A DNA stretch of 64,000 nucleotides from Kitagawia praeruptora. Its lineage: Eukaryota > Streptophyta > Magnoliopsida > Apiales > Apiaceae. The stretch's first letter is position 1. Each line of letters begins with the position of its first letter. The DNA lies in NCBI GenBank assembly GCA_037693485.1, contig CM075352.1, positions 26,506,001 to 26,570,000 on the forward strand, written 5' to 3'. Position numbers and translations under genes: made by a program. A model generated the notes under the pieces. The model was not told where the DNA came from. It did not search any database and saw nothing but the letters and a program-made list of their open reading frames with translations. This document shows, piece by piece, positions 9,995 to 22,929 of the stretch.

Positions 9995-12900
9995 ATGGCA
10001 GAGTCAAGCAAAGGAAAGGAATGTCAAATTGGACTCAGCTACCCAATGCTAACAAAAACCAACTACACTGCCTGGGATATAAAAATGAAAGTATTTCTAC
10101 AGGCATACAACGTGTGGGAAGCGGTAGAGCCCAAGGATCCAAAGGCTGTCATCACTGACTCGGCGGACAAGCGTGCTATAGCGATGATCTATCAATCAAT
10201 CTCAGAGGGGTTGTTGTTGACACTGACGGAACACACGACTGCCAAAACAGTTTGGGAGGCCATCAAAACGGCTTCTTTAGGTGCTGATAGGGTGAAGAAA
10301 GCTAAGGCTCAGACTCTCAAGGCCGAGTTTGAGTCACTAAGCATGAAGGAGTCAGAACAGTTGGATGATTTTTGTCTGAAATTGAATGGCCTGGTTGCAA
10401 AGATCAGGGCACTTGGTGAAACAATTGAAGAGGAGTACGTTGTGAAAAAGATATTACGGGCAGTACCGACAAAGTTTTTACAAATTGCCTCAGCCATTGA
10501 GCAATTTGGGAATCTAGAAAAGATGTCTATCGAGGAGTTAATTGGCTCGTTGAAAGCTCACGAGGAACGCCTTTCGGGGCAAGGAGAGAGTAAAGAGGAA
10601 CAACAACTACTCATGACTGAAGAAGAGTGGTCAAAACATGAGGCCAGTGGTGGAAAACTCTTACTTACACGTGAAGAGTGGCTTCAAAAAACAAATCAAG
10701 GTGGAAACGCTTCTCGTGGAAGGGATAACCAGGGAGGTCGTGACAGAGTCGACAGGAGCAAAATAAAGTGTTACAATTGCGGAGCGTATGGATATTTCGC
10801 AGCTGAATGTAGAAAACCAAGAAAGGATAGAGTGCATCGTGGAGAAGCAAACTTGACGCAAACTACCTATGATGAACCTGCACTTTTAATGGCAATGAGT
10901 GAAGAAAGAGCAGACGATGTGATTATGTTTAGTGAAGGTCCAAATTCGAACACAAAGGAGATTACAGACAATATGTGGTATCTTGACAACGGAGCGAGTA
11001 ACCATATGACTGGGTGTCGTGACAAGTTTGAAAGTCTGGATAAATCAATGCGAGGACAGGTAAAATTCGGTGATGGTTCACTAGTGAAAATTGAGGGCAA
11101 AGGTACAATCAATATGGTATGCAAAAATGGTGAGATCAGGACACTTCATGGAGTCTATTACATATCGACACTACGCAGCAACATTATCATCTTGGGCCAA
11201 CTTTCAGAAGAAGGGAATCGAGTGGTGCTATACGGAGAAAGCTTGTGGGTCTATGACAGTTGCGGCCGACTTTTGATGCACGTGAAAAGGTCCGCAAATC
11301 GCCTCTACAAAATTCACATTGAAAGCAGCAAAGAAGTGTGTCTGTTAACTAAAGCAGAAGAGGAAGCTTGGTTTTGGCATTCAAGACTCGGACATGTTAA
11401 TTTCAAAGCAATGCAACTAATGGCACAGAACAACATGGCATATGATTTTCCTTCAATTTGTCTACCAAAGGAATTATGCAGTGGATGTCTCTTATCGAAA
11501 CATCAACGTAAGTCTTTCTCCCATTCGAATTTTGTTGCTAATCACGTATTAGAATTAATACATGGCGATCTTTGTGGTCCAATTTCTCCTCCAACCCCAG
11601 CTGGTAACAAATACTTTATGCTATTAGTAGATGATTATAGTCGTATGATGTGGGTTTATATGATGAAAAACAAAGATGAAGCACTTGATTGTTTTAAGAA
11701 ATTTTAAGCTGTTGGTTGAGAATGGCAAAAAGAAAATAGTGCAGATCTTTCGTACTGATCGAGGAGGGGAGTTTTGCTCCAAAGACTTTGAGAAATTTTG
11801 TGCTGAATCAGGCATTCTTAGACATTATACAGCGCCCTACACACCACAGCAAAACGGTGTTGTAGAGCGCCGTAATCGTACTGTGGCAGCCATGATATGA
11901 AGTTTGTTAAAAGAACGAAATGTACCGGTAAAATTCTGGGGAGAAGCAGTCAAGCATGTTGTTTATATACTCAACAATTACCTACATGGGCCCTCTCTAA
12001 TGTCACTCCTCATGAAGTGTGGTTTGAACGTAAGCCAAGTGTTGCTGACTTAAAGGTTTTTGGCTGCATCTCCTATATGAAGGTACCATCTGTCTTTACA
12101 CGGAAGCTTGATGATAGAAGTCAATTGTTGGTACATTTTGGACGAGAAAGAGGTACAAAGGCTTATCGCCTCTATGACTCAACCTCTGGTCGTATTCACA
12201 TCTCTCGAGATGTCGTTTTTGACGAAGCAAAAGGATAGGATTGGGCAGTCAAAGATCATACAGTAGAAGAATCTCTACAACAAACTACACTCGACTTTCC
12301 TGAGTTTGATGTTAACACTAGTTTAGATCTTGACAGAGACACCCCAGTCATGCCCATCTCCTCCCCTCAATCTGTCACTCCCAGTTCTGCTTCGAGTTCT
12401 GCTAGCAGTGATAGTGCGCCAAAACGTTTTCGATCTCTTGCAGACATTTATAACACAACTACTGTTATCGAGCTTGAAGAGGAACTATTGTTATCCGGGG
12501 TTGACGAGCCTGTTACATTCGAGCAAGCCATTAAGGATGAGGCCTGACGAGCAGCTATGGATACGGAGATTGACACTATTGAAAAGAACCACACCTGGCA
12601 ACTCACAAACTTACCACAGGGTCACAAAGCTATTGACCTCAAATGGGTGTTTAAATTGAAACGTGATACATCTGGAGCTGTCATTAAACATAAAGCTCGC
12701 CTAGTAGCGAAAGGATATGCTCAGCAACCTGGTATTGATTACGATGAGGTTTTCGCTACACTCACTCGACTAGAAACGGTTCATTTGTTATTAGCTCTTG
12801 CTACCAAGAACGAATGGGAGGTTCATCACCTCGATGTTAAATCCGCTTTTCTTAATGGGATTCTTGAAGAAGAGGTCTACGTTTCTCAACCAAAGGGGTA

Positions 12901-14044
12901 TGTCAAGGCAGGACACGAAGCACAGGTTTATAAACTTTTTAAAGTGCTATATGGTTTATGCCAAGCCCCTCGAGCATGGTACTCTCAGTTAAACAAGTGC
13001 TTGCTTCGTTTAGGTTTTCTCAAGTGTCCTTACGAACATGCAGTTTTTACACGCAAGGATGGGAATGATTCTTTAATCGTAGGAGTCTATGTTGATGATT
13101 TGCTCATCACGGGCACCACTGTTTCAGCCATTGCCAAATTCAAGGGGGAGATGAGTCATGAATTTGACATGACTGATCTTGGAAAACTTTCTTATTAATT
13201 GGGCTTGGAGGTTGAACAGACAAAGGGTTGCATTGAAATAAAACATATAACATATGCAAAGAAAGTGTTACAAAGAGCTGGTTTAAGCGAATGCAATGCA
13301 GTTAAATATCCCATGGAATTAAAGCTACAAATCGATGCTGACAAAAATGGTGAGGCGGTAAACTCAACTCATTACAAGAGTCTGGTGGGAGGATTACGCT
13401 ACTTGGTTTATACTCGACCTGATATAGCCTATTCTGTAGGCATAGTTAGTCGTTACATGGAAAGGCCCACTGTCATGCATTTGAACGCAATAAAACGCAT
13501 ATGTCGATATTTGAAAGGTACTTTGCATTACGGTCTGGTGTACACAAAAGGCCGTGGTAATTATCTATTGTCTGGTTTCTCCGATAGTGATCTTGCTGGA
13601 AGTATTGAGGATCGAAAGAGCACAGGGGGCATGGCTTTTTACCTTGATGAAAGCTTAATTACGTGGGTTTCACAAAAGCAGAGATGTGTAGCTCTGTCAT
13701 CATGCGAAGCCGAGTTTATGGCTGCTATTACTGCAGCGTGTCAAGGAATATGGCTTCAAAGGGTAGTTAGTCAGATCATGGGTGTGAAGGCTGCACCAGT
13801 TGTTCTCTATGTTGATAATAAGTCTGCCATAGACCTTGCAAAGAATCCAGTTTTTCATGGCAGGAGTAAGCACATTGATGTGCGTTATCATTTCATAAGA
13901 GATTGTGTGGAGCAGGGTTTAATCGAGATCAAGCACATCAGAACAAGTGAGCAACGAGCAGATATATTGACCAAGGCACTGTCTGCAGCAAAGTTTGAAA
14001 ATATGAGACGTTTGCTTGGAGTTCAGAATCTGGAACATGTTTAG
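9995..14044 (+). pseudogene. copia gag-pol polyprotein, inactivated
   Basis: The frame starts MAESSKGKE at 9995. Domains in order: Gag (UBN2-like) to about residue 220; a zinc knuckle CYNCGAYGYFAAEC whose CCHC His is replaced by Tyr; aspartic protease LDNGASNHMTG; integrase with H..H..C..C (WFWHSRLGH, CSGC) and DDE-type core (DLCGP, RTDRGGEF, PQQNGVVERR); reverse transcriptase with VYVDDLLITG; RNase H with SSCEAEFMAA; and the end ADILTKAL. Damage: +1 shift near 11703, compensating shift near 11975, and stops at 11898 (TGA), 12236 (TAG), 12545 (TGA) and 13196 (TAA). No functional polyprotein can be made. Confidence 0.95.
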
Positions 14045-14048
14045 ATTA

Positions 14049-14059
14049 AAGGGGGAGCA
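14049..14059 (+). other. Polypurine tract of the copia element
   Basis: AAGGGGGAGCA sits immediately before the 3' LTR and would prime plus-strand DNA synthesis. Confidence 0.85.
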
Positions 14060-14325
14060 TGTTGGGTTTAATTCTAAACATGTTTTATTTAATTATTTTG
14101 TTTGAATAAATCAACGATTACGATGAAGTAGTAATAAACAGTGAGGATATCATGGAGACAAATCAGGGATTTGATCTGGTTGTTAGAAGTGATAGACGGA
14201 ATGATAGACGTTGATTATTTCCTTTATATATTCCTTGTAATGCTTAGTTCTTATCAAGTAATCCCAATTGCAATTTCTTTCAAAATCATTATTTTGATTC
14301 TTAGCATATCAGTTTGATTCTATCA
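14060..14325 (+). repeat. 3' LTR of the copia element
   Basis: Same length (266 bp) and ends as the 5' copy; followed by the AATTT target duplicate. Confidence 0.95.
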
Positions 14326-16408
14326 AATTTTAGGGTTCCGCTTTGAATGGCCCAAAGAAAAGATGAGCCACGAAGCAAATCAAAGTGCAAGCCTTGGCCC
14401 AGCACTATATATGATTACATGAGCAATTGCGGTCTGAAAATTGGGAATTTATCTAATCTTATAATCTATGGACTTTAGCCTAACATTACTAGTAAACAGT
14501 TGGACGTTTAGTCAACGAAATGACATTTCTATGTTGTTTAGTTGTGCTTTAGGTAAAATTTACACGGTTGGTTATCACTTATCAGTCATTAGTCATCAGG
14601 CACTTGAGGAACTGGGTACTGTAATAAGAGAATTATTGCTGAAGATTGCTCTTAATTACCAAAATTGAAGAAGACCCAAGAAAAAGGAAGGAAAAATATT
14701 AGTTGTTCGTGTTCGGTTATTTTAAAAAGCTGGAGTACCAGGACCAAGTCTTTTCTCACAAGTGCTTGCTTGTGCTTTAGCACTGAGTTAATATGATTGA
14801 TTGTTCTCCAGCACATTAGTTAATAGTGGCTAAACTGGGTCAAAACCTCCTGGACAAGTAGCTTTCGAAAAGGAGCATGGGTGTGTGTTGTGTCTAGTCT
14901 TGTAAAGAACCATACACAGAGTGAAAACATTATATGCAACTGCAACAATGTCAAGTCACTTTCTTTCTGTCTTAATTTCCCCTTTATTATTATGGGAGGA
15001 CCATAGGTTGTGATTCTCATATGGTTGCTTCCAGTTCTCATCCCTCTCCAAATGTCCAGCTCATCAATTTCAGTTCATTCCCCTAACATGTCTGACCAGT
15101 GGAGTCTGCTATTATCACTTTTGACTATTAGTTCACTGAAACTAGCCAACTAGAATATCTGTTTCCATGAAATTTACAATTTTATGTATTAGTAATAGTT
15201 CTGTTTAAAAATAATTTTCGAGTTCTTTTTTTAGTGTCTTTTCGGACCAACCGGATTTCCTCATTAGTTTGAATAATATAAGATTTTAACATCTTAAGAT
15301 TTTAGACCGACGGATTACTTAACAGTAATTAGTTGATATAATTATTATAAGAGGAGGGGATAATCGAACTTTTAAACATTTTCGGGACTGAAAACATCTT
15401 CTTCACCGCTCGGGCAGTCCTTGATTCTCATGATTAACCAGATGTTCTTGAGTACTCCTGCAGATTATGGTGCAAAAATGGTGGGGGTTGATGAGAAGGA
15501 GGCTGGCACACGTGGGGTGAACTGTCAAGAGGGATGGTATGTGTGTGTGTTGTGTTTGGAGAAGCCTGTTTGACTAGCGTTCCATCACCATCCGAGTGTA
15601 GGGGACTGCTTGGAGGAGTCACTAAACGTGGCCGACAGGTACCTCCAATTTATCATTTATGATTACCTGCCCGCTTGAAAATGTTTCTTCCAGATGATAG
15701 AAATAATTTTTGCAGTTTCTATAGATAAAATTAGTAGTATGAATTTGCCGATATACCCTAGGATTTATACAGAAATCGGATCTAAATTCAATTAAACACA
15801 AAGCTTACTCATCTAATTTGTATTTTTACTAGTTAAACACACACTCACGCACTCGATTTGTTTTTAACAAAGTTCGAACCTTGTTTTACGACATTTTTAT
15901 CCGTTGAGCTTTCATTTCATGAATTGATTTTTAATGAAGAAAAATTATCAAGAACAGTGCTGGATGATATGAAACACGTTGAAACTGTTTTGCAATTCTT
16001 TATAGGTTCCCGGTCCTGGCAAACGTATGTCAGGCACGTCTTACACAACATACGACTTTTCAGCTATTAGATTAAATCATCAATGATCAGGATTAGAACA
16101 AAAAGTTTAGTAGGTACCGCAGAAAGTTTCTGTGGTACGTGTAAATCTACAGTACGTAGCCCCTTATTTTCACACCAAAAATCCTACTGTACACGTACCG
16201 TATAAAGTTTATGCGATACTGTATGTTGTAACATACGTTTGCGGTAAACCGGACCCCTTCTTTATATGGTTATTTATGCTACTTGTAACGTGTATCTCTA
16301 ACCTCTTCTCGCCTAGAGCCTGGCCTATCCAAACAATCATTCATGTTATCGAAATATTATCTAATTCCCCCACAAAAATGAGCTTTGAGCACAAACATTA
16401 TTTTGGTG
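14326..16408. other. Apparently unique DNA, no gene recognised
   Basis: Both strands were read. Short frames exist, for example around 15440-15650, where GC content rises and CAGGTACC resembles a splice donor, but none carries a family motif that I recognise. It may hold a gene fragment or promoter. Confidence 0.4.
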
Positions 16409-16418
16409 ATTAGTACAG

Positions 16419-17169
16419 GAATCCATTCCGGTTCTACCCATGTTATGGGTTCACTTTCCCAAAGTACCCACCTTTCCGTTTAACTTTTCAAAATACCCAC
16501 CATTTGTAAATACTTTCTCTTCCTTCTATTACATATATTGCATAAATATTAAAAAACTACATTACATAAAATATTTTAGAAACATATTTATTGTCAAACC
16601 TAAAAATAGAATCTTTAATAATTTTTATTAAAATAAATTTTCTTAAAGCAATTTTATTTGGTAAACGATTTGTTTTTTGTAAATTATAATTTAAGTTTTA
16701 GCCTAGCATAAATTTTAGTTAATAATAATTTCCTCAACTTTAATTTTTTCAATTTTATCATGTGTTATTTATTTGTTAAATTTCCTCGTACTGAAATGGA
16801 CAATCCTCAACGTGTCGTGTACGAAATGTAATTGTGTACCAAAATATTGTACCTTGACACGAACTGATTTAAAACGACACGACACAATTGAAAATGTAAT
16901 CGTGTACGAAATTACCTATTTTGACACAATTTTTGTCATGTACATTCGTGTACAAATTTCGTGTCGTGTCGTTTTATGTAATAAATATGTTTGACAATAA
17001 ATATGTTTCTAAAATATTTTATGTAATGTAGTTTTTTAATATTTATGCAATATATGTAATAGAAGGAAGAGAGAGTATTTACAAAGGATGGGTATTTTGA
17101 GAAGTTAAACGGAAAGGTGGGTACTTTGGGAAAGTGAACCCATAACATGGGTAGAACCGGAATGGATTC
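16419..17169. mobile_element. Non-autonomous Mutator-like element (long-TIR MITE), TSD ATTAGTACAG
   Basis: Inverted repeats of about 170 bp begin GAATCCATTCCGGTTCTACC on the left and end with the reverse complement on the right; the arms include the ACCCATGTTATGGGTTCACT segment. A perfect 10-bp duplicate ATTAGTACAG flanks it (16409-16418 and 17170-17179). Long inverted repeats plus a 9-11 bp duplicate are the mark of MULEs. No transposase. The interior has its own CGTGTCGTGT/ACGACACGAC inverted words, and its left interior (about 16576-16740) resembles the repeats at 31704 and 32388. The small reading frames in the arms are mirror images and are not genes. Confidence 0.9.
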
Positions 17170-17179
17170 ATTAGTACAG

Positions 17180-18698
17180 TATATATAAATTGCTTTGCCT
17201 GCTGGTTGTTAGAAGACATGAAGATCAAAATAATCTTATCTCAGTTATCAGTTTCATGTCTTCATGCCTCCTGGCTACTCAAATGTCACTACAAAACAAA
17301 CAAATAAAAGTGGATTGACATGACTCTTAAATTATTATTTTATCATGTCTTATAATTTATTTAACCCTTAAATTAAGACATTTCGGATGTACGTGCTTAT
17401 TACTAACTAATTAAAAAGAACTACCACCTTTTGTTTATAAGAGGCTTATTAGTCGTTTCAATTGACGACAAAAATAAATAGGTCGTCTTAACGCAGTTCG
17501 TTGGTGTACTTCCCGCACAGCATTACGGAGTACTTCTTTTGCAAAAAAAAGTTACAAAAAGAGAAATGCTAGAGTTGCTAAAATTATTTATAAAACAATT
17601 TTCAAATGTTTAATTGGCATTATTGATTGAATGTGTATATTTGAAATGAAGAAATTTTTCATGTATATATATATATATGTGTTTCATCAATTAAAAAAGA
17701 ATATTTGATATTTAGGAACAAATTCGAGAACCATTTCGAGATCCTTGCTCGGAAACACCTATTAGTACTCGTCTTGGTTATACTACGTATCTTTGTAAAC
17801 TCTGTTTTAAGTCTTAACCTTAATTTGATTTGTCAGGTTGAGTTCCAGGGGTTATGTACTTATCTAAATATTCCAACATATCCTCTTTTGGACAAAAATG
17901 ACGTAGTTCCAAAAGCTCATTAGCTCATTTCAAAACAAACAACTACTGTAATAAGTTAAACCATTTTATGAAGGATTGAATTCTGATTCAATAATTTGAT
18001 CTCTACAAACAGCTCCAACATATTTGGTCCCAAGGACTTCACTCTATTTTTTAAATTTACTTCACAGATCACTGTTTCTATCTCTGCTTGCATTTGATTA
18101 GTGGATTAGAAATTTCTATTAAAACCACCTTTTTCTATAAGAATTATGGAAAACTGAAACCCAAACCCTGGTCTAAATGAAAACTTTAAACAAATTACCT
18201 AAAATTTTCTTATTTGGGGAAGGATGAAGGATTGAAGGGCATAAACTTTTGAGGAATCTACTTTCTTTGAACTACTATAATGATACATGCATACTTGGGA
18301 ACTTGGGAGAAAAGGAAGTCAAACCATAGATCATTCCCAAAAGAGGAGTGCCAAAACCAAAAAGTCAAAAACTGAGTACACTTCAATTACAAGTCATTGG
18401 AGAAAAGGAGAGAAGTTGGAAGACAGAGGAGGCATAATCTGTGTGTGTGTGTGTGTGTGGAAGTAGTAATCAAACAAAATTGCAAAGAGTGGTAGTTCAT
18501 AAGTATAAACTCTGATATAGATGAAGCTAGGCACTAGGCCAATTAGTACAAAATTGTGAAGTCTTGTTCTTGACATCATCATGATCATCATCTCCCTATA
18601 TACAGGACTCCAATAAGATTGGAGAAAAAAAAAGGAGGAGGAGATGATCATTTATAAAAAAATCTAGCTAGACTAAATGAACAAATCACTAACTAAAT
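17180..18698. other. Intergenic DNA downstream of the DVL/RTFL gene
   Basis: AT-rich with no recognised gene on either strand. It holds a short AT microsatellite near 17663 and the GT repeat at 18440. The part nearest the DVL gene (about 18400-18698) is probably its 3' UTR on the minus strand. Confidence 0.45.
18440..18459. repeat. (GT)n microsatellite
   Basis: About ten GT units, lying in the probable 3' UTR side of the DVL/RTFL gene. Confidence 0.9.
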
Positions 18699-18830
18699 TC
18701 ATTCATGCCAGCATAGAAGCATGACTACACATCTTTTAATGATATAAAGCCTTGCCCTTTGTTGTTTAAGTACCCCTCCAAGTCCTTTACTTGCCATCCT
18801 TCTCTTTGATCCTCCCATGCTCATCATCAT
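18699..18830 (-). CDS. DVL/ROTUNDIFOLIA-LIKE small polypeptide (43 residues)
   Basis: A 43-codon minus-strand frame starts MMMSMGGSKRRMASKGLGGV and ends with QQRARLYIIKRCVVMLLCW, then HE and TGA. The C-terminal part is the RTF domain of the plant DVL/RTFL family (consensus around REQRAKLYIIRRC.VMLLCW), with the conserved Arg, Tyr-Ile-Ile, Arg-Cys and Cys-Trp residues. Family members are small plasma-membrane-associated peptides that restrain cell proliferation and alter organ shape when overproduced. The first of three tandem ATGs is used because in-frame TAG codons lie just upstream; a start at the fifth Met would leave 39 residues. A TATA box lies about 125 bases upstream. The gene is intact and free of transposon sequence. 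Confidence 0.9.
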   Translation of the reverse strand: MMMSMGGSKRRMASKGLGGVLKQQRARLYIIKRCVVMLLCWHE

Positions 18831-18954
18831 CAACTACTAAGTTATAGAATCAAGACTAATTAAGAGATTTCAGCTAGTTGTAGACTTGTAGAGAGAGAAT
18901 GATAGGGTGTTGAATATGAAGAAGAGTATGAAGTTATGCAAAGGGGTTGAAGAT

Positions 18955-18962
18955 TATATATA
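18955..18962 (-). promoter_or_regulatory. TATA box of the DVL/RTFL gene
   Basis: TATATATA, within CCTATATATAATC on the minus strand, lies about 125 bases before the ATG. Transcription would start near 18925-18930, giving a leader of about 95-100 bases that is rich in CT. Confidence 0.6.
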
Positions 18963-21900
18963 GGAAGAAAAGGTGGAGTATTTTTTATTGGTCTAGTAAA
19001 CATCAACTTATGGGGGGGCATCAAAGGATGTGCAGTTTCCCCTGCCTCACCGGACATTGTTTTGTGGGTCTCAATTTTTATAAAAATCGAACATTTAATT
19101 ACTAAATTTTTATTTCAAATTGTAGAGAGCATACACTAGTTGTTTACTCTAATTTATACTAAATAATTTGTGCAAGTGATTAAGCCATCGTCTCTACAAT
19201 AATTGAACGTAGGGCTAGACCACCCACCAACATGGTGGGTCGAACATAACAACAATGAGGTAGCAAATTCCCATTAATTTAGCAGCTGCTCTCCATTTTT
19301 ATTGTTGATGATGTGGTAATAATAGTTCTACTCATTGTCTCGTACCTTTCCTGATGGCTTTATCAGTGTAGTACGTGTATTTCATATGTAAACATTTTTT
19401 CCTCTCAACTATCTTTAATGTCTCTTGTTGGATCCACGTCCCTTAGTCAAACGACAATCAGAGATTTTAATTCAGCTGATAGCATATTCGATCATTCGGT
19501 CATCACATAAAAATATAGGTCAGAATTCATAAATCGAATGCAAAACCTGAAACGACGAAAGCATTATGCCAAATATTGGTTTAAAATCGTAGTTACATGG
19601 AAATTGGGATATTATCTTTAAGTAACCAGCTAGAACTACTTCTGGTCCCTGGTTTAATCACATGCACGCAAACAGTTGTTTCAATAATTTTATAGTTATA
19701 CAAAATGAGTTTATACTTCACCCATGGTATCATCTCTGTATATTTTGAGAATCCCGCAAGTTCGTATTTTTTTAAGTAAATGGTTGCATAAACTGAAGAC
19801 ATGTTAATAACTGTGTCCATTATTTAATCTTTCTCAAGGAATATATATACGTCTTCTACTTGCACTTTCTTTCCTGTTAAAATCCCCAAAACGAAATCCT
19901 GAAAATCAACAGTTGGTTTTCCTAAGACTGCTGGTGAAGTAGAAAATTGCAGTGAGATATTATTGCAAACACCAAAATCTTCTCGGATTGTAGTGTTCTG
20001 TGTACAAGATAAATATATATATTCGTAGCAACGATCAGATTACTCGTTAATGAGTCATAGCATATTCGTAGTTCTGGTGCCAGATATATGTAGATATTTC
20101 AAACTTAACTTGGAGAAAAAAAATTTGATTCATTCAGACTTCATTTATTTTAGGGCTTTTTTTATAAATAAATTGTTAAAAGTATTTTTTTGCAATTTTA
20201 CTTTTGTTAAGAATAACTATTTACAAATTTACCATCTTAATTGCAAAAATACTAACTTCTTTTTAAAAATTGCAAAAATACCACTCCTACTTTATCTCTC
20301 TACAATCTCGAACTGTTATTTAGAGAATTCAGGTCCTTGTTTTTTCGTTGACTCGGTCATGACTAATTTCACATAGGCACGTGACGAAACAAATTAAGGC
20401 AGTACAATGACACAAGGATATGTCAAGAGCCTCAGTAATTAACACGTCAAACAATTAGCAAAGTTCGTCGGCGCCGGAGCTTCAGCTTCCGACGAAACTC
20501 ACTGGGATACACAAAACACACACCACTCTCTTCTCCCAACAAATGAAACTCACTAGTCCTAAAACGACGCTCCTTAAACCCGAAAAATAAATAAAAAGCC
20601 TTTCGTATGTAGTGATTACCGGTGGAGTGGTCGTCGGCCTGCGGCCCCGACCTGAAGGAAGTCGTCGGAAAATATCGGAGGAGGTCGGGGTCGGAGATTG
20701 GGTGTGGATCGACGGTCACGGGGCGGGGGAAGGGTGGAGAGAGAGAGGTTGAGCAAACAAGAACATAAATTTGCAAAAGAACGTATAAATGCAAGAACTT
20801 TTATAAGAACGTAAATTTGCAAAAGAAGAAAGAAAAGACATTATATTCTACAATTTCTCTTTATTTTATTAGTTTGTTACATGATCATGGGCGAAATTTC
20901 GACATTTCATGTTCTTTTTATAATGATTGACTATAGAAATCTTCACCAACCATAAGTGTAAGATTTTAGGGCTGCTGCTTATGCAGTTGTATAAATATAG
21001 TTTCTCTTTCTATCCCGAAAGCGCAATCACGTATTGTTGGCACAGAGTGTTATGCTATCATAAATTTTTACACGTATCGTTTTTACTAAATCTCGAACTC
21101 TCAACATGTAGTTGCACGAAGAATATGTGTAAATATTAGTAGCTATTTGATGATATTGTATTAACAGTCGAAGCATCCAAGGTGAATATTAACTAAAGTA
21201 CAACATTTTGGCAGAATTAGAAAGATACTTAAGGAGAAGAGTTGGAACTAAGTTTCGAGTGATGACTAGATTAAACTAGTGGAACGGTAGTATATATATT
21301 AAGGAAATATGCATGCACAAAAGCCAAGCAATTAAGAAAATGATTAACTTAAACTAAACATTGATCAGAAGCAAAGCAATGCACCATCTCGTGTTCCATC
21401 CATATATAACATTTGGCACACCAACTTTACTTTCAATTAACCCTACTTCAGCTATAAGTTATTGTCTCGCCGATTTCTTCTCTCTATATCTTTCAACCAT
21501 TTCAAGCTGTCAATATGTATACAGGCACACCTTTTCCCTTCTATTATTAACTGGCATCATACTGTATTAAATAAACTCGTAGTTTATAAAGCTGGATTGA
21601 TCACGAAATTGCCCTCCATGCCGCCATGCGTAGTGGTGAGTGGTGACACATTATCGTCATTATCTTATTTTCGAGCCGAATATATTCCTCGTATCCTACT
21701 TATGGCTGAAACATAATGTACATGCAGTGCTTGGTGTGCTTTGATTTTCTTGTGTATTTCTAACAAAAATTTACTATCAATCCGTACTCATTATGTAAAA
21801 TGAAAGATTGTAGACATCCATAAATAACATGATAGGATGGATCGCAAATAATAATTGTACATAATCATCATAATTAGCATTATTCATCTCGAGTTGTACT

Positions 21901-22929
21901 AGCTAGAATCACAAAATTAGGTATAAAAAATTGTTCCTAAATGACATGACAAGGTTGATGTGGTAATACGGAATTTTTTTATTAGTGTTGTCGGTGTGAA
22001 TATTGGGAATCCATTTATTATTATATCAAATCAAATCCCACGTATTTTTTGGAAAAAAATTTGAAAACTAATTTGATATCCCTAACATTGTTCAACTCGT
22101 AAATTTATGCGCACACACATAATATACGGAACGAGAGACAAACATTAAACAGTGGGATATAGAAGAGATGGGGGATTGGGGGGAACACAGTTCTAGCAAA
22201 ATTAATAGAACCAAGATATACTGCACTAGCTAATCATGTATATAACCAAAGTGTCCCATGCTGGAGTATGCTTTATATATTTATAAATTTTAAAGATTTT
22301 TATCGATTTACTGTAACCGGCAAAATAAGTTTGAAGCAGACGTGAAGATCTCGTAATTCGGCATGGTTGTAGTTGGTGCCATTGTCTACTATACGTCTAT
22401 ACTTTGGTCCTCATTTTTGCATATTTCTTTTATAAACCAAGTGTCGTGTGTGTGTTTAAATATTGAAACCGGATAAACTGGAAACTGATGGCAAACATTA
22501 GACCCGGGAGCTGGGGCAGAGATGAGGAGATTTAAAATTTATGTTGTACTGTATATTATTTCATACATTTCAGTTTCTTCTGACTTCTTATTGTTGCACA
22601 ACAGAACACTTAATTCATGTTGGTTGCACTTATCATTTTCCGTATATTGTACACACCATAATGCACGTAAATAGTATTCTACAGTACTACTTTCGAACAG
22701 TGGTTTAGCATTTTTCTTGAAAATTATTTCATGTATTTCTGTGAAATGGGTAGTTGGGCTGAAAGTTTGGTTAAATATCAATTTATTGGGCTTCAAAAGC
22801 GCCGTTGCAAAGCATAAGCAGGCCAGTTATTTGGGACAACTGTGGAGATGGTAATATTGGATTGTATTTGTAAGACTGGATTGTTATTAATCTAAAATAT
22901 GTGGGTGTGGGTCGAATAGTGGTGGCGAC
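18963..22929. other. Intergenic DNA with a GC-rich island at about 20447-20760
   Basis: No recognised gene. The upstream regulatory region of the DVL/RTFL gene lies at the left. Around 20447-20760 the DNA is unusually GC-rich, with CCGACGA/TCGTCGG words. It keeps a 115-codon minus-strand frame (20447-20794) that begins with a hydrophobic stretch and ends in a run of Arg (LKLRRRRTLLIV). I do not recognise the product; it may be a remnant of a gene or of a transposon leader. Confidence 0.4.

Larger units (their letters stand above)
9648..14325 (+). mobile_element. Complete Ty1/copia retrotransposon, TSD AATTT
   Basis: Two 266-bp LTRs (9648-9913 and 14060-14325), each TGTTGGG...CTATCA, enclose a primer site, a gag-pol region and a purine tract. 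AATTT lies on both sides (9643-9647 and 14326-14330), proving a clean insertion. By my alignment the LTRs differ at 6 of 266 positions, so it is older than the SIRE element at 50854. The Gag style (SYPMLTKTNYTAW, then repeated LLLTREEW) and protease LDNGASNHMTG suggest the Oryco/Ivana group of copia, recalled rather than tested. Confidence 0.95.

Noticed and set aside
15434..15660. Possible exon in a GC-richer patch
   Set aside because: Frames on both strands are short and unrecognised; only the donor-like CAGGTACC suggests a gene.
16440..17148. Two nearly identical small proteins on opposite strands (16440 plus and 16936 minus)
   Set aside because: They are the two arms of the long inverted repeat of the MULE MITE read from either side, not a duplicated gene.
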